Assembly (NCBI RefSeq): GCF_014773225.1
Contig: NZ_JACXAJ010000004.1
Location: 124,001 to 188,000 of the forward strand
From: Pontibacter aquaedesilientis
Lineage (GTDB): Bacteria; Bacteroidota; Bacteroidia; Cytophagales; Hymenobacteraceae
Direction of reading: 5' to 3'
DNA length: 64,000 nt
Part shown: in pieces, positions 44,281 through 50,674 of the stretch
Numbering within the stretch: the stretch's first letter is position 1
Layout: every line of letters starts with the position of its first letter
Program-made: the position numbers and the translations under genes
Notes under the pieces: generated by a model
Databases searched by the model: none
The model's input: only the letters and a program-made list of their open reading frames with translations
What the model was told of the DNA's origin: nothing

Positions 44281-44297
44281 GTTGCTATACCTGAGTT

Positions 44298-45014
44298 CTA
44301 CTGCTCAATCACAAAACTCACGCTTACATTGGAGGTCACTACCACTTCGCCACCGGCTATCGAAGGCCCACCTCCCTGCGCCATATCAGCCTCCATCATC
44401 ATGGCAGACTTGGCATAGACCGGACGAGGACCATTCCCCATCGTGCTTTCGTGAATAGAGTATACCTTCCCTACTTTGGCACCCAGTTCAGAGGTGAGTG
44501 CATTGGCTTTCTGTTTGGCGTCAGCAACGGCACGTTTGCGGGCCTCCACTTTATGCTTCTCCAGATCCGACACCCGGAAATGAATACCGTCTATCCGGTT
44601 TACGCCATTGTCGTAAAGCCCGGAGAGTAACTCATCAAACTTGTTCAGCTTCTTAATCACGATCACCATGTTTTTCTGCGCCATGTAGAAATCAGGAGAA
44701 GCCTTGCCAAATTCTCCGCTCATGTAGATTGGCTGCAAATTCATGTAGGAAGTCTGGATGTCTCTGGCGTCAACGCCCTGTTTGCGCAGATAGGCAATGA
44801 TGGCGGCAGCTTTGTTGTCTGCTTGCTTACGGGCCTGGTCCAATGTTTTCTCCCGCATTTCCACACCCAGATTGATAACCACTTCATCCGGCTGCAGCTT
44901 AACCTCTCCTACCCCGTTTACACTAATAAGCGGAGGAAGAACTTGTTGCTGGGCTTGTGCCTGCAGGAGGCCTGCCAGTAAAAGGAACATGGCAATAAAA
45001 GATAGTTTTTTCAT
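44298..45014 (-). CDS. SIMPL (DUF541) domain periplasmic protein
   Basis: A 238-residue protein with a signal peptide (KKLSFIAMFLLLAGLLQAQA) and a SIMPL domain: ISVNGVGEVKLQPDEVVINL near 28, EKTLDQARKQADNKAAAIIA near 53, DIQTSYMNLQPIYMS near 82, and DLEKHKVEARKRAVADAKQK near 150. It ends VVVTSNVSVSFVIEQ, the usual SIMPL last strand. The family is periplasmic or outer-membrane associated with no settled function. Lone gene; the downstream CDS is convergent. Confidence 0.87.
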   Translation of the reverse strand: MKKLSFIAMFLLLAGLLQAQAQQQVLPPLISVNGVGEVKLQPDEVVINLGVEMREKTLDQARKQADNKAAAIIAYLRKQGVDARDIQTSYMNLQPIYMSGEFGKASPDFYMAQKNMVIVIKKLNKFDELLSGLYDNGVNRIDGIHFRVSDLEKHKVEARKRAVADAKQKANALTSELGAKVGKVYSIHESTMGNGPRPVYAKSAMMMEADMAQGGGPSIAGGEVVVTSNVSVSFVIEQ

Positions 45015-45120
45015 AAAAAGGGTTATTTAAGATGAACAAGTGTTATAACGTTAATATAGTGAAGTTCTATATAGATGAGCTGTTACAAAAGCTATACCAC
45101 AAATAAAGAAGGTCAGGTAT

Positions 45121-45163
45121 AAAAGAAAGACCCTTCGCTTTTAAAGCAAAGGGTCTTTCTTTT
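45121..45163. terminator. Terminator
   Basis: AAAAGAAAGACCCTT on one side and AAGGGTCTTTCTTTT on the other, with further pairing (CGCTT / AAGC) in the apical part. It lies downstream of the minus-strand gene that ends at 45181. Confidence 0.78.
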
Positions 45164-45180
45164 CTCGGTTAGGCGAATGG

Positions 45181-45501
45181 CTATTCTTCAAAGTCGAAAT
45201 CGCCTTCTGAAACGTATTTGGCAACCAGCACTGCTCCAAGAGTCACAGCGCCTGCCGTCAGGATGAGCTGGGTGGTGGACATACGGCGGGCACCCTGCAA
45301 TACCAGTTTCCCTACATCGTGCAGGAGCTCTGGTAGTTTATCGTGTTTGCCCTGAAACACGTGCATGGCGGATTCAACGGTTTTCGACATATCATGCGGC
45401 TGCAAAAGCTTCAAGGCACTCGCGCTGCCGCCTGCCTGCTTTTTGCCCTGGCTCTGACCGCCGTTACCGGCTGACTGGTTGCCCTTGTTATCGTTTTCCA
45501 T
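45181..45501 (-). CDS. Small protein with a C-terminal membrane segment
   Basis: 106 residues: a Gly/Gln/Asn-rich N-terminus to about residue 28, a helical region (SKTVESAMHVFQGKHDKLPE), then one hydrophobic segment (LILTAGAVTLGAVLVAKYVS) and an acidic tail (EGDFDFEE). I do not recognise it. It may be a tail-anchored stress protein; that is a guess from its layout. Same strand as the next small gene, about 75 bases apart. Confidence 0.55.
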   Translation of the reverse strand: MENDNKGNQSAGNGGQSQGKKQAGGSASALKLLQPHDMSKTVESAMHVFQGKHDKLPELLHDVGKLVLQGARRMSTTQLILTAGAVTLGAVLVAKYVSEGDFDFEE

Positions 45502-45577
45502 AGTTATATTTTCAGTTTCGGTTATGTATATATTTGAATGGTTTTCTTATACGGTAATCTCTGTATCAGGATATGCC

Positions 45578-45853
45578 CTAGCCCTCAGAACGTCCGCCAT
45601 ATTGTGAAATCATTTCGTCCATGCGCTGGACCAGGCTATCTTCGTTGATCATCATGCTGGCCGGAAAACCCACAGACAGATCATTGATCTCAAGTGACTG
45701 CACTTCCGGATTATAGTTGTAATTAGCTTTCACGCCTTTCTCGCTGATGCTGCCGCTATCGCCCTGCAGTGTCAGGCCCATGGATTGCAGTTTGGTTTTG
45801 AGTTCGTTGTAAACCTCAGGTGTTACCCCTGTATAGTATGCTCTTTTCGACAT
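45578..45853 (-). CDS. Small soluble protein of unknown function
   Basis: 91 residues with alternating helix and strand: YTGVTPEVYNELKTKLQSMG, then LQGDSGSISEKGVKANYNYN, SLEINDLSVGFPASMMINED. It has no signal peptide or membrane segment and no family I recognise. The pattern resembles small conserved Bacteroidota proteins found near stress genes. It is probably cotranscribed with the 106-residue membrane protein downstream. Confidence 0.55.
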   Translation of the reverse strand: MSKRAYYTGVTPEVYNELKTKLQSMGLTLQGDSGSISEKGVKANYNYNPEVQSLEINDLSVGFPASMMINEDSLVQRMDEMISQYGGRSEG

Positions 45854-45983
45854 AGTTTCTTAATGCTTTTTTATGAATAAGGTTAAACGCACAAGATAGC
45901 ACTAAGTTTAAGAAATACCTGTCCGTTTTGAAGGGCTGATGAAGCGTCTCGGAAGCTGATACTTTAAAAAAAATAAAAAATGT

Positions 45984-46014
45984 TTTGCACCAAAAAAATC
46001 AGCTCGTATATTTG
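45984..46014 (+). promoter_or_regulatory. Promoter of tRNA-Glu
   Basis: TTTG (45984-45987), a spacer of 19 bases, TATATTTG (46007-46014). Exact -33/-7 consensus, about 20 bases before the tRNA 5' end. Confidence 0.78.
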
Positions 46015-46034
46015 CACCCGCAATACAGTAGCAC

Positions 46035-46106
46035 GGTCCGTTCGTCTAGGGGTTAGGACTCCAGATTTTCATTCTGGCAACAGGGGTTCGATTCCCCTAC
46101 GGACTA
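46035..46106 (+). tRNA. tRNA-Glu (anticodon UUC)
   Basis: A 72-base tRNA. The acceptor stem pairs GGTCCGT with ACGGACT (one G-T at the top) and the discriminator is A. The anticodon arm CCAGA-TTTTCAT-TCTGG puts TTC at the anticodon. The T arm CAGGGGTTCGATTCCCCTA contains GTTCGATTC. CCA is not encoded. Its 3' 21 bases plus 9 bases downstream are repeated exactly at 50475-50504, marking an integration site. Confidence 0.96.
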
Positions 46107-46115
46107 CTCGAAAAG
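46086..46115. repeat. attL: left copy of a 30-bp direct repeat
   Basis: The last 21 bases of tRNA-Glu (from GTTCGATTCCCC) and the next 9 bases (CTCGAAAAG-type junction). Identical to 50475-50504; both flanking bases differ. The tRNA is complete at this end, the usual result of integration into a tRNA 3' end. Confidence 0.9.
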
Positions 46116-46146
46116 CCTCTTAGTTAATCCTGAGAGGCTTTTTTTA
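46111..46146 (+). terminator. Terminator supplied to tRNA-Glu by the island
   Basis: AAAAGCCTCT (46111-46120) pairs with AGAGGCTTTT (46133-46142), followed by T bases. The 5' arm begins inside the att repeat (AAAAG), so the island brought the rest of the hairpin and replaced the original terminator now found at 50501-50540. Confidence 0.78.
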
Positions 46147-46299
46147 TGCCCCTCGGACACTATTCGGACGCTAATGCAATTTCCTCCCGCTTGTGACTCC
46201 TCTGTTCGTATCTCAAGCGTCCCTCAAAACATGCTCTTGTATCAGCTGGAGAGTCTTTTTATTTTAGGATATCTCCCCTCTATCTGAGAAGAGGTAACC

Positions 46300-46338
46300 A
46301 TGGCAAAAAGTGCCAACATTACTCTTTTCATACTTTAG
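46300..46338 (+). pseudogene. Possible 5' remnant of a lost gene
   Basis: An ATG at 46300 opens a frame of 12 codons (MAKSANITLFIL) ended by TAG. It lies just inside the left att site, where an integrase gene would be expected, and the short peptide resembles the starts of some Bacteroidota tyrosine recombinases. Twelve residues are too few to prove this. Confidence 0.2.
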
Positions 46339-46355
46339 AGGGTGTCTCTCCTACT

Positions 46356-46394
46356 CATCTCATAAAATAAATTCCTGATCTGATTTATGAGATG
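46356..46394. repeat. 11-base perfect inverted repeat in the island
   Basis: CATCTCATAAA (46356-46366) and its complement (46384-46394) with a 17-base loop. It lies 30 bases before the left end of the insertion sequence and is not part of its terminal repeats. Confidence 0.55.
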
Positions 46395-46424
46395 GCTAAA
46401 AGGGACAGAGTAAAAGCTGTTTAC

Positions 46425-47360
46425 CTAATTAACTCAAGTTGCGATTTAGTATTGGCTTGTAAACGATGAAGTCACTCAGGCTTGTTAAGGAAAAAGTAAC
46501 CACATTTAACTCCTTACTTGCCATGAATGACTTCACTATTGCAATTTACTGTTTTATTGACGATTACCTGCAAATAGCGGGCAAAAAAGCGTCGGCCAAG
46601 CGCAAAGTCAGCGATGCGGAAATAATCACGACGGCCCTAGTGTCGGCCCGCTACTTCGGCGGCAACCTGGAAGTGGCCAGCAGCTATATGCAGCAGCACC
46701 ACAAGTGCCCGATGCCGCACAAGAGTAACTTCAACCGGATGCTGCACCGGCTGGGCGAAACGATTGCGGCCATCTTTCTGGCCTTGGGGGACTGCCTCAA
46801 GCAGCTCAACACCGCAAGCGAGTATGTCATCGACAGCTTCCCGGTGGCCGTGTGCCGCAATATTCGCATTAACCGGTGCAGGTTGCTGGAGGGTGAGGCC
46901 TACAGGGGCTACAACACTCCTAAAAGGGAGTATTTCTACGGGTTCAAGGTGGAGGTCGTCACAACTGCCGGGGGCCTGCCGGTGAGTTACTTTATCGTGG
47001 CGGGAAGCGTGCACGATGGCAAGGTCCTGCAGGCCATGCCCTTGGACCTGCCGCCGGAAAGCAGCCTGTACGGGGACAGCGCCTACACCAACTATGAGGT
47101 GGAGGACCTGCTGGCCGAGTGCGAGCAGATCAGCCTGCTTACCCAGCGGAAAAGCAACAGCAGGCGAAAGGACAGCCCGGCAATGGACTTCATAAAAACG
47201 GTGATGAGGAAGAGAATAGAGACAACTTTCAGCGAGATAGAGGCGGCCTTTCCCCGCACGATCCACGCCGTGACCCGTAAGGGTTTCTGCTAAAGATTGT
47301 TCTCTTCCTCTTTGCTTACACCATCAATAAATGTGTTTAATCGCAATTTGAGTTAATTAG
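46425..47360 (+). mobile_element. IS982-family insertion sequence
   Basis: Terminal inverted repeats: CTAATTAACTCAAGTTGCGA at the left (from 46425) and the complement of CTAATTAACTCAAATTGCGA at the right (to 47360), with one mismatch over 20 bases and further similarity inward. Total about 936 bp, with one transposase frame filling it. No convincing target-site duplication is seen in the immediate flanks. It is inserted within the tRNA island. Confidence 0.88.
46466..47340 (+). CDS. IS982 transposase, last 18 codons in the -1 frame
   Basis: DDE transposase. The zero frame gives 275 residues ending HAVTRKGFC at a TAA (47291-47293). DDE residues are visible: Asp in EYVIDSFPVAVC, Asp in SSLYGDSAYTNYEVEDLL, Glu in MRKRIETTFSEIEAAFPR. 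Family members continue after the KGF motif with a hydrophobic tail; here that tail (LLKIVLFLFAYTINKCV) is in the -1 frame and ends at 47340, inside the right terminal repeat. The heptamer G GGT TTC at the switch (47281-47287) fits the X XXY YYZ slippery pattern, so programmed -1 frameshifting is possible; a one-base deletion is the simple alternative. Its base composition is GC-richer than the surrounding island. Confidence 0.82.
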
Positions 47361-47740
47361 AACTAATATTTGGTGTTCACCCAATACCCCAAACTATAAC
47401 TAGTCTCTACAATAAAGCTTGATCAGTATTACTTCATAAAAGTATGCACTAAGAAATAAGGCAACATCTCAATCGATGGCATGACCTCTTATATGTTCTT
47501 GTGTATTTCCTTACATACTTAGTGGTGGCAATCTGTTCGATTTCCAGCATCTGTAGTAGCTAAAACTCCTACAAAATCAACGCTGCTAAAATATTTTTTC
47601 AATTTAGCCTCTTCATTCTCCAAACGACTATAACCCCCTGCTATAAACTCCTGTAAATCAGTAAGTTGAATTTTTAAAAAAATACAATATTAGTATAAAC
47701 TTTCTATTATCCAACTATACTATTTTGCACTTATTTTGCT
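47361..47740. other. AT-rich island spacer
   Basis: About 380 bases between the insertion sequence and the next gene. On the minus strand a 56-codon frame without ATG (47519-47689) reads like coding sequence (for example EFIAGGYSRLENEEAKLKKY) and may be the end of a broken gene. No RNA gene or promoter for that strand is evident. Confidence 0.4.
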
Positions 47741-47748
47741 TAAATTTG
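47741..47748 (+). promoter_or_regulatory. -7 box of the island gene pair
   Basis: TAAATTTG, about 15 bases before the ATG at 47763. The nearest upstream TTTG (47724-47727) is only 13 bases away, short of the usual 19, so the promoter is imperfect. Confidence 0.45.
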
Positions 47749-47762
47749 TAAAAATCCACAAT

Positions 47763-49046
47763 ATGGCAAACCTGAAAATAAACGAGCTTAAAGCTTACTG
47801 GAATTACTATGTCCAAAATTGGGCAAAAGACCCTGAAGGTCAATTCAATAGCGAAGAAAATCTTTTCAAAGACTTGAGGCATATTGACTTTGATCCACTT
47901 GCACTTCCCGAGCCTTATTTTGGTGATCCTGACCGTAACTCTGCCGTAATCTTGAATTATAATCCCGGCCCTGTAATGGCAGAACTCCAGCATTATCCTA
48001 GTGGGAGCTTTATGTTAAGGGGAAAGGCCCATGAAGATTACCATGCCTTTGCAAAGCCATTCCCTTACCTGGCGGATTACAGAAACAATCCTGGGGGTGC
48101 CTGGTGGCTGAGAAGAAAAGAATGGGTAGACGGTTTGTCTTCGCATGTTACTCACATAGCTAAACCTGGCCAACCCGGGCTTCTCCCCTTCGCCCTTGAA
48201 ATATGTCCTTGGCATTCAAAGAGCTTTAAGCTTAGACCGAATGATATAGAGCCCCTGAGAGAATACATGACAAACTATGTTCTAGGCCCGGCTGAGGAGA
48301 TAGCAAAAAACTCCCTGTTACCCTTCATTATATCTGTCGGCAAAGATTGTCAGGATCTATTTCAAGTGTTAGGTTTTACCTTGGAACTTTCGGTGAGTCC
48401 ACTCAATTTTAGCCAGTTCGGCATTCAACATCCCATGGCGGGCAACAAGCCAGTCATGAGGCATTACTCCATCTGGCGCTCCCATCAAGGTGGAATATAT
48501 TTGAATACCTACAGCCAAGGATCAAACTCAAACCCGAGTGCTGCATTTACGGAGGTCGAGCGTTTTATAGTCGATAAGATAAACTCCCTGCTAGGTACCA
48601 CCTCATCGGAAGTCACCAGTATACCCAAAAAAGACATACAAGAACTATCTGACCTTAAACCAAGCAATATGATACATGATAACAGAATAGCAGACCAGCC
48701 AACCGTAGAATCCAGAATCACAAAACGAGACCTGAGACAGGGGATAATAGATGTGGTGGCCAAGGCGATCAAGGAAATGGGTTTAGAGGAGTACATAGAA
48801 ACGCCTCAGACGACTGCAAGAAAACGCAACTTTGATGCGCACATCAAGCTGACCATGGCAGGTAAGAGAATATACAGTACTTTAGCTGCAAACCCATCAC
48901 AGCAGATCATTCACCCCGATCTGGGAAAGCTAAAAATAACCGGAGAACCGTGCCCTATCAACTTCCTCAATAACAGGGGAATTTATGAAAAAACCGCTTT
49001 GATCAGGTTAAGTGAATTCCTCGATGAGATTGGTTACTCCAGATAA
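47763..49046 (+). CDS. Unknown island protein, possible UDG-like fold
   Basis: About 427 residues, soluble. The N-terminal 270 residues carry PEPYFGDPDRNSAVILNYNP followed by GPV near 48-70, an aromatic block LRRKEWVDGLSS, PFALEICPWHSKSFKL near 145, LPFIISVGKDCQDLF near 185 and NTYSQGSNSNPSAAFTEVER near 255. The LNxNPG motif after a strand is like motif A of the uracil-DNA-glycosylase superfamily, and a later loop rich in Ser, Asn and Pro could be its second motif. This is a tentative reading. A separate C-terminal region of about 95 residues follows a Ser-rich linker. I use the ATG at 47763, because the frame upstream to 47736 overlaps the promoter box. The FtsZ-like gene begins 8 bases after its stop, so the two form an operon. 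Confidence 0.6.
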   Translation: MANLKINELKAYWNYYVQNWAKDPEGQFNSEENLFKDLRHIDFDPLALPEPYFGDPDRNSAVILNYNPGPVMAELQHYPSGSFMLRGKAHEDYHAFAKPFPYLADYRNNPGGAWWLRRKEWVDGLSSHVTHIAKPGQPGLLPFALEICPWHSKSFKLRPNDIEPLREYMTNYVLGPAEEIAKNSLLPFIISVGKDCQDLFQVLGFTLELSVSPLNFSQFGIQHPMAGNKPVMRHYSIWRSHQGGIYLNTYSQGSNSNPSAAFTEVERFIVDKINSLLGTTSSEVTSIPKKDIQELSDLKPSNMIHDNRIADQPTVESRITKRDLRQGIIDVVAKAIKEMGLEEYIETPQTTARKRNFDAHIKLTMAGKRIYSTLAANPSQQIIHPDLGKLKITGEPCPINFLNNRGIYEKTALIRLSEFLDEIGYSR

Positions 49047-49054
49047 AATTATTT

Positions 49055-49795
49055 ATGAGCATATCATTAACCACTACAGGCTTTGGGTGTTTTGGGCTTG
49101 ATTTCCTGGGAAAATTACATACTATATCTAATAACACCATCGATTTATACTGGTACAATGCAGGGCAGAAATCCTTGGACCTGTTTACAGGCTCATCGGG
49201 CATCTCAAAAGGAAGTACAATAGACGAGCCTATTGAGATGCCCGTAGAGAAAGCAGATCAGAAGGATATTTCCCTCTATATCATAGACGTGGAGGAATAC
49301 CCCGATCTCAATTCCCTCTATACACTCTCAAGTCAAGCCAAAGGTAACTTTACTGTGGCAGTCATAGCAGCTCCTTTGCATGAGCCTTCCTATTGTGAAG
49401 GTGGTCAGCTAGTAGCTGTTCTAAAAATCCTTTCCAAGATAGTAGATTCTACCATTGTCCTGTCAAATAAAGCTAACTTCACCAGCCCGGCAGAAACAGT
49501 AGCTGAGGTAATTGAATTTCTGAGCAGCATAAGCACTGAGAAGAATCCATACACGTGTTCAGTAGACTTTGAAGATTTGAAGTACATCTTGCTGGATACG
49601 GGAGTTGTGTTAGCTGGTGTTGCAGAAGAGTCAGGAAAAGACAGAGCGGTGAAACTTGTTCGCAACGCTACATCTATACCCTTTATGCCTTCTTGCTTAA
49701 GAGCGGGTTCACTTAACCTGCTAATGAACATTACTTCAGGCACTATGCCCGAGCTGGAAATGGATGAGTTGGAAGTAATGACAGAAAGTGTTTAA
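49055..49795 (+). CDS. FtsZ-like protein lacking the GTP-binding signature
   Basis: A 246-residue protein similar to the tubulin/FtsZ fold. SISLTTTGFGCFGLDFLGKL corresponds to the first strand and loop (FtsZ GGGGGNA is here GFGCFG). ISLYIIDVEEYPDLNSLYTL corresponds to the strand before the FtsZ tubulin signature, but GGGTGTG is replaced by a loop without glycines. FTVAVIAAPLHEPSYCEGGQ and VDSTIVLSNK match FtsZ ALTVGVVTKPF...EG and VDTLIVIPND. SVDFEDLKYILLDTGVVLAG matches FtsZ VDFADVKTVMSEMGxAMMG, then EESGKDRAVKLVRNATSIPF and LNLLMNITSGTMPELEMDEL match the C-terminal domain. A long middle part of FtsZ is missing. The alignment continues past the TAA in the same frame (next entry). It is probably not a GTPase of the normal kind. 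Confidence 0.72.
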   Translation: MSISLTTTGFGCFGLDFLGKLHTISNNTIDLYWYNAGQKSLDLFTGSSGISKGSTIDEPIEMPVEKADQKDISLYIIDVEEYPDLNSLYTLSSQAKGNFTVAVIAAPLHEPSYCEGGQLVAVLKILSKIVDSTIVLSNKANFTSPAETVAEVIEFLSSISTEKNPYTCSVDFEDLKYILLDTGVVLAGVAEESGKDRAVKLVRNATSIPFMPSCLRAGSLNLLMNITSGTMPELEMDELEVMTESV

Positions 49796-49918
49796 GCACT
49801 TTTGGGCCTCAAGGACGAAATCTTATTTGGCTAAGAGTTGGACGAAGGATTAGGTGACAAGGTCAAACTACAGCTCGTTGTACCTGTAAACATGGATGGC
49901 ACGTGCAAATCTTATTAA
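49796..49918 (+). pseudogene. In-frame continuation of the FtsZ-like gene through two TAA codons
   Basis: Reading on in the same frame after the TAA at 49793-49795 gives ALLGLKDEILFG, a TAA at 49832-49834, then ELDEGLGDKVKLQLVVPVNM and eight more residues to a TAA at 49916. This aligns without gaps to the end of FtsZ (RAFASDNATVVIGTSLDPDM and NDELRVTVVATG), with the two TAA codons at single residue positions. The C-terminal domain is therefore interrupted, either by two nonsense mutations or by recoding. Confidence 0.6.
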
Positions 49919-49921
49919 ATC

Positions 49922-50017
49922 ATGTTAGCAAAACAGGAAGCATTTCCTAAGTCTGAAACAGAAATCCAGTTCTCATATTTTTTTAATCTAATCATTAGAA
50001 ACAAGCATTCTTTATGA
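49922..50017 (+). CDS. Tiny ORF overlapping the next start
   Basis: An ATG at 49922 opens 31 codons (MLAKQEAFPKSETEIQFSYF and 11 more) ending in TGA at 50015-50017, which overlaps the next gene's ATG as ATGA. The overlap suggests translational coupling, but the peptide is short and unrecognised, and the gene could be chance. Confidence 0.25.
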   Translation: MLAKQEAFPKSETEIQFSYFFNLIIRNKHSL

Positions 50018-50319
50018 AGATATATGACTCATTTGTTGATTTGATAGATAAAGCAGTTCTCCCCCTCAAAAAAGAAAATCCTGATTGGCAGCGGTTGGAT
50101 GGAGGAGTTGGAGGCAACAGGAGTCCATTTGCTTATTTTAGGCACAATGAAAAGGTGTGGAGGGTGAATTCAGATACGCGATTTGCTCCATTATTGAAAG
50201 CAAAGCATGCTATTGATTCTGGGCAGAACCCTTTCAAACCTGTCAAAAACCGTCTTGAACTAATACCAGAATTAGCAAGCAAACCTAAGCACATATACGT
50301 TTATCTTTATGGTGTATAA
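50014..50319 (+). CDS. Small island protein of unknown function
   Basis: 101 residues, soluble, starting MKIYDSFVDLIDKAVLPLKK. The centre (DGGVGGNRSPFAYFRHNEKV) is followed by a basic region and an aromatic end (KPKHIYVYLYGV). No family recognised. It lies in the island after the FtsZ-like gene and before the right att copy; AT-rich codon use agrees with the island. It may be the third gene of the same unit or an independent cargo gene. Confidence 0.5.
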   Translation: MKIYDSFVDLIDKAVLPLKKENPDWQRLDGGVGGNRSPFAYFRHNEKVWRVNSDTRFAPLLKAKHAIDSGQNPFKPVKNRLELIPELASKPKHIYVYLYGV

Positions 50320-50474
50320 TTTGAATTCTTTACAATACGTAGTAGAAAGCAAATGCTTAAAAGTATGATGAGTGCTTCAAAACAAGGATCAAGATGGAGT
50401 CATTTTTAAACGGTATCGTTCACATTAAATACTTGATAAAAAGCGTCTAGAGCAGCTAAATCATTATGGATAAT

Positions 50475-50504
50475 GTTCGATTCCCCTACGGACTACTCGA
50501 AAAG
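50475..50504. repeat. attR: right copy of the 30-bp direct repeat
   Basis: Exact copy of 46086-46115: the last 21 bases of tRNA-Glu and 9 following bases. The upstream part of a tRNA is absent, so this is the displaced 3' end of the original gene. Confidence 0.9.
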
Positions 50505-50540
50505 GGAAAAGTGATCATTCAGATTGCTTTTCCCTTTTTC
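50501..50540 (+). terminator. Original tRNA-Glu terminator, displaced
   Basis: AAAGGGAAAAG (50501-50511) pairs with CTTTTCCCTTT (50527-50537), followed by T bases. The arm begins in the att repeat, as expected if this hairpin once ended the tRNA-Glu transcript. Confidence 0.75.
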
Positions 50541-50674
50541 TTTTTCCGCCAAAACACTTCGCACCTCGCAAGCTTAAAAAATTCAGCTGAGTTAGCCGGT
50601 GTGGTACAGCAAGCGTTTTAACATTGCCTAATGGCTATAGCTAGCAGTTAAATTAGCACTACCCACGCATATGC

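Larger units (their letters stand above)
46107..50504. mobile_element. tRNA-Glu integrated island, about 4.4 kb
   Basis: The segment between the two 30-bp repeats is AT-rich compared with its flanks and lacks the octamer AGGTATAG that is frequent elsewhere. Cargo in order: a terminator, a noncoding stretch with an 11-bp inverted repeat, an IS982-type insertion sequence, an unknown protein gene, an FtsZ-like gene, a tiny ORF and a 101-residue protein gene. No intact tyrosine integrase is present, so it is either an integrase-depleted remnant or a satellite mobilised by another element. At the right end the old tRNA 3' end and its terminator are left behind. Confidence 0.85.
50320..50674. other. 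Right end of the island and flank
   Basis: The first 155 bases are AT-rich island sequence with no credible gene. Then come the right att repeat (50475-50504) and the old tRNA terminator (50501-50540), and about 130 bases of chromosomal spacer before the convergent TonB receptor gene. Confidence 0.5.

Noticed and set aside
46416..47369. Target-site duplication flanking the IS982 element
   Set aside because: The nine bases on each side do not match, so no duplication can be claimed.
46116..50474. Absence of AGGTATAG from the island as proof of foreign origin
   Set aside because: Gaps of 5 kb without the octamer also occur in the core (for example 30.2-35.3 kb), so the absence is only weakly supportive.
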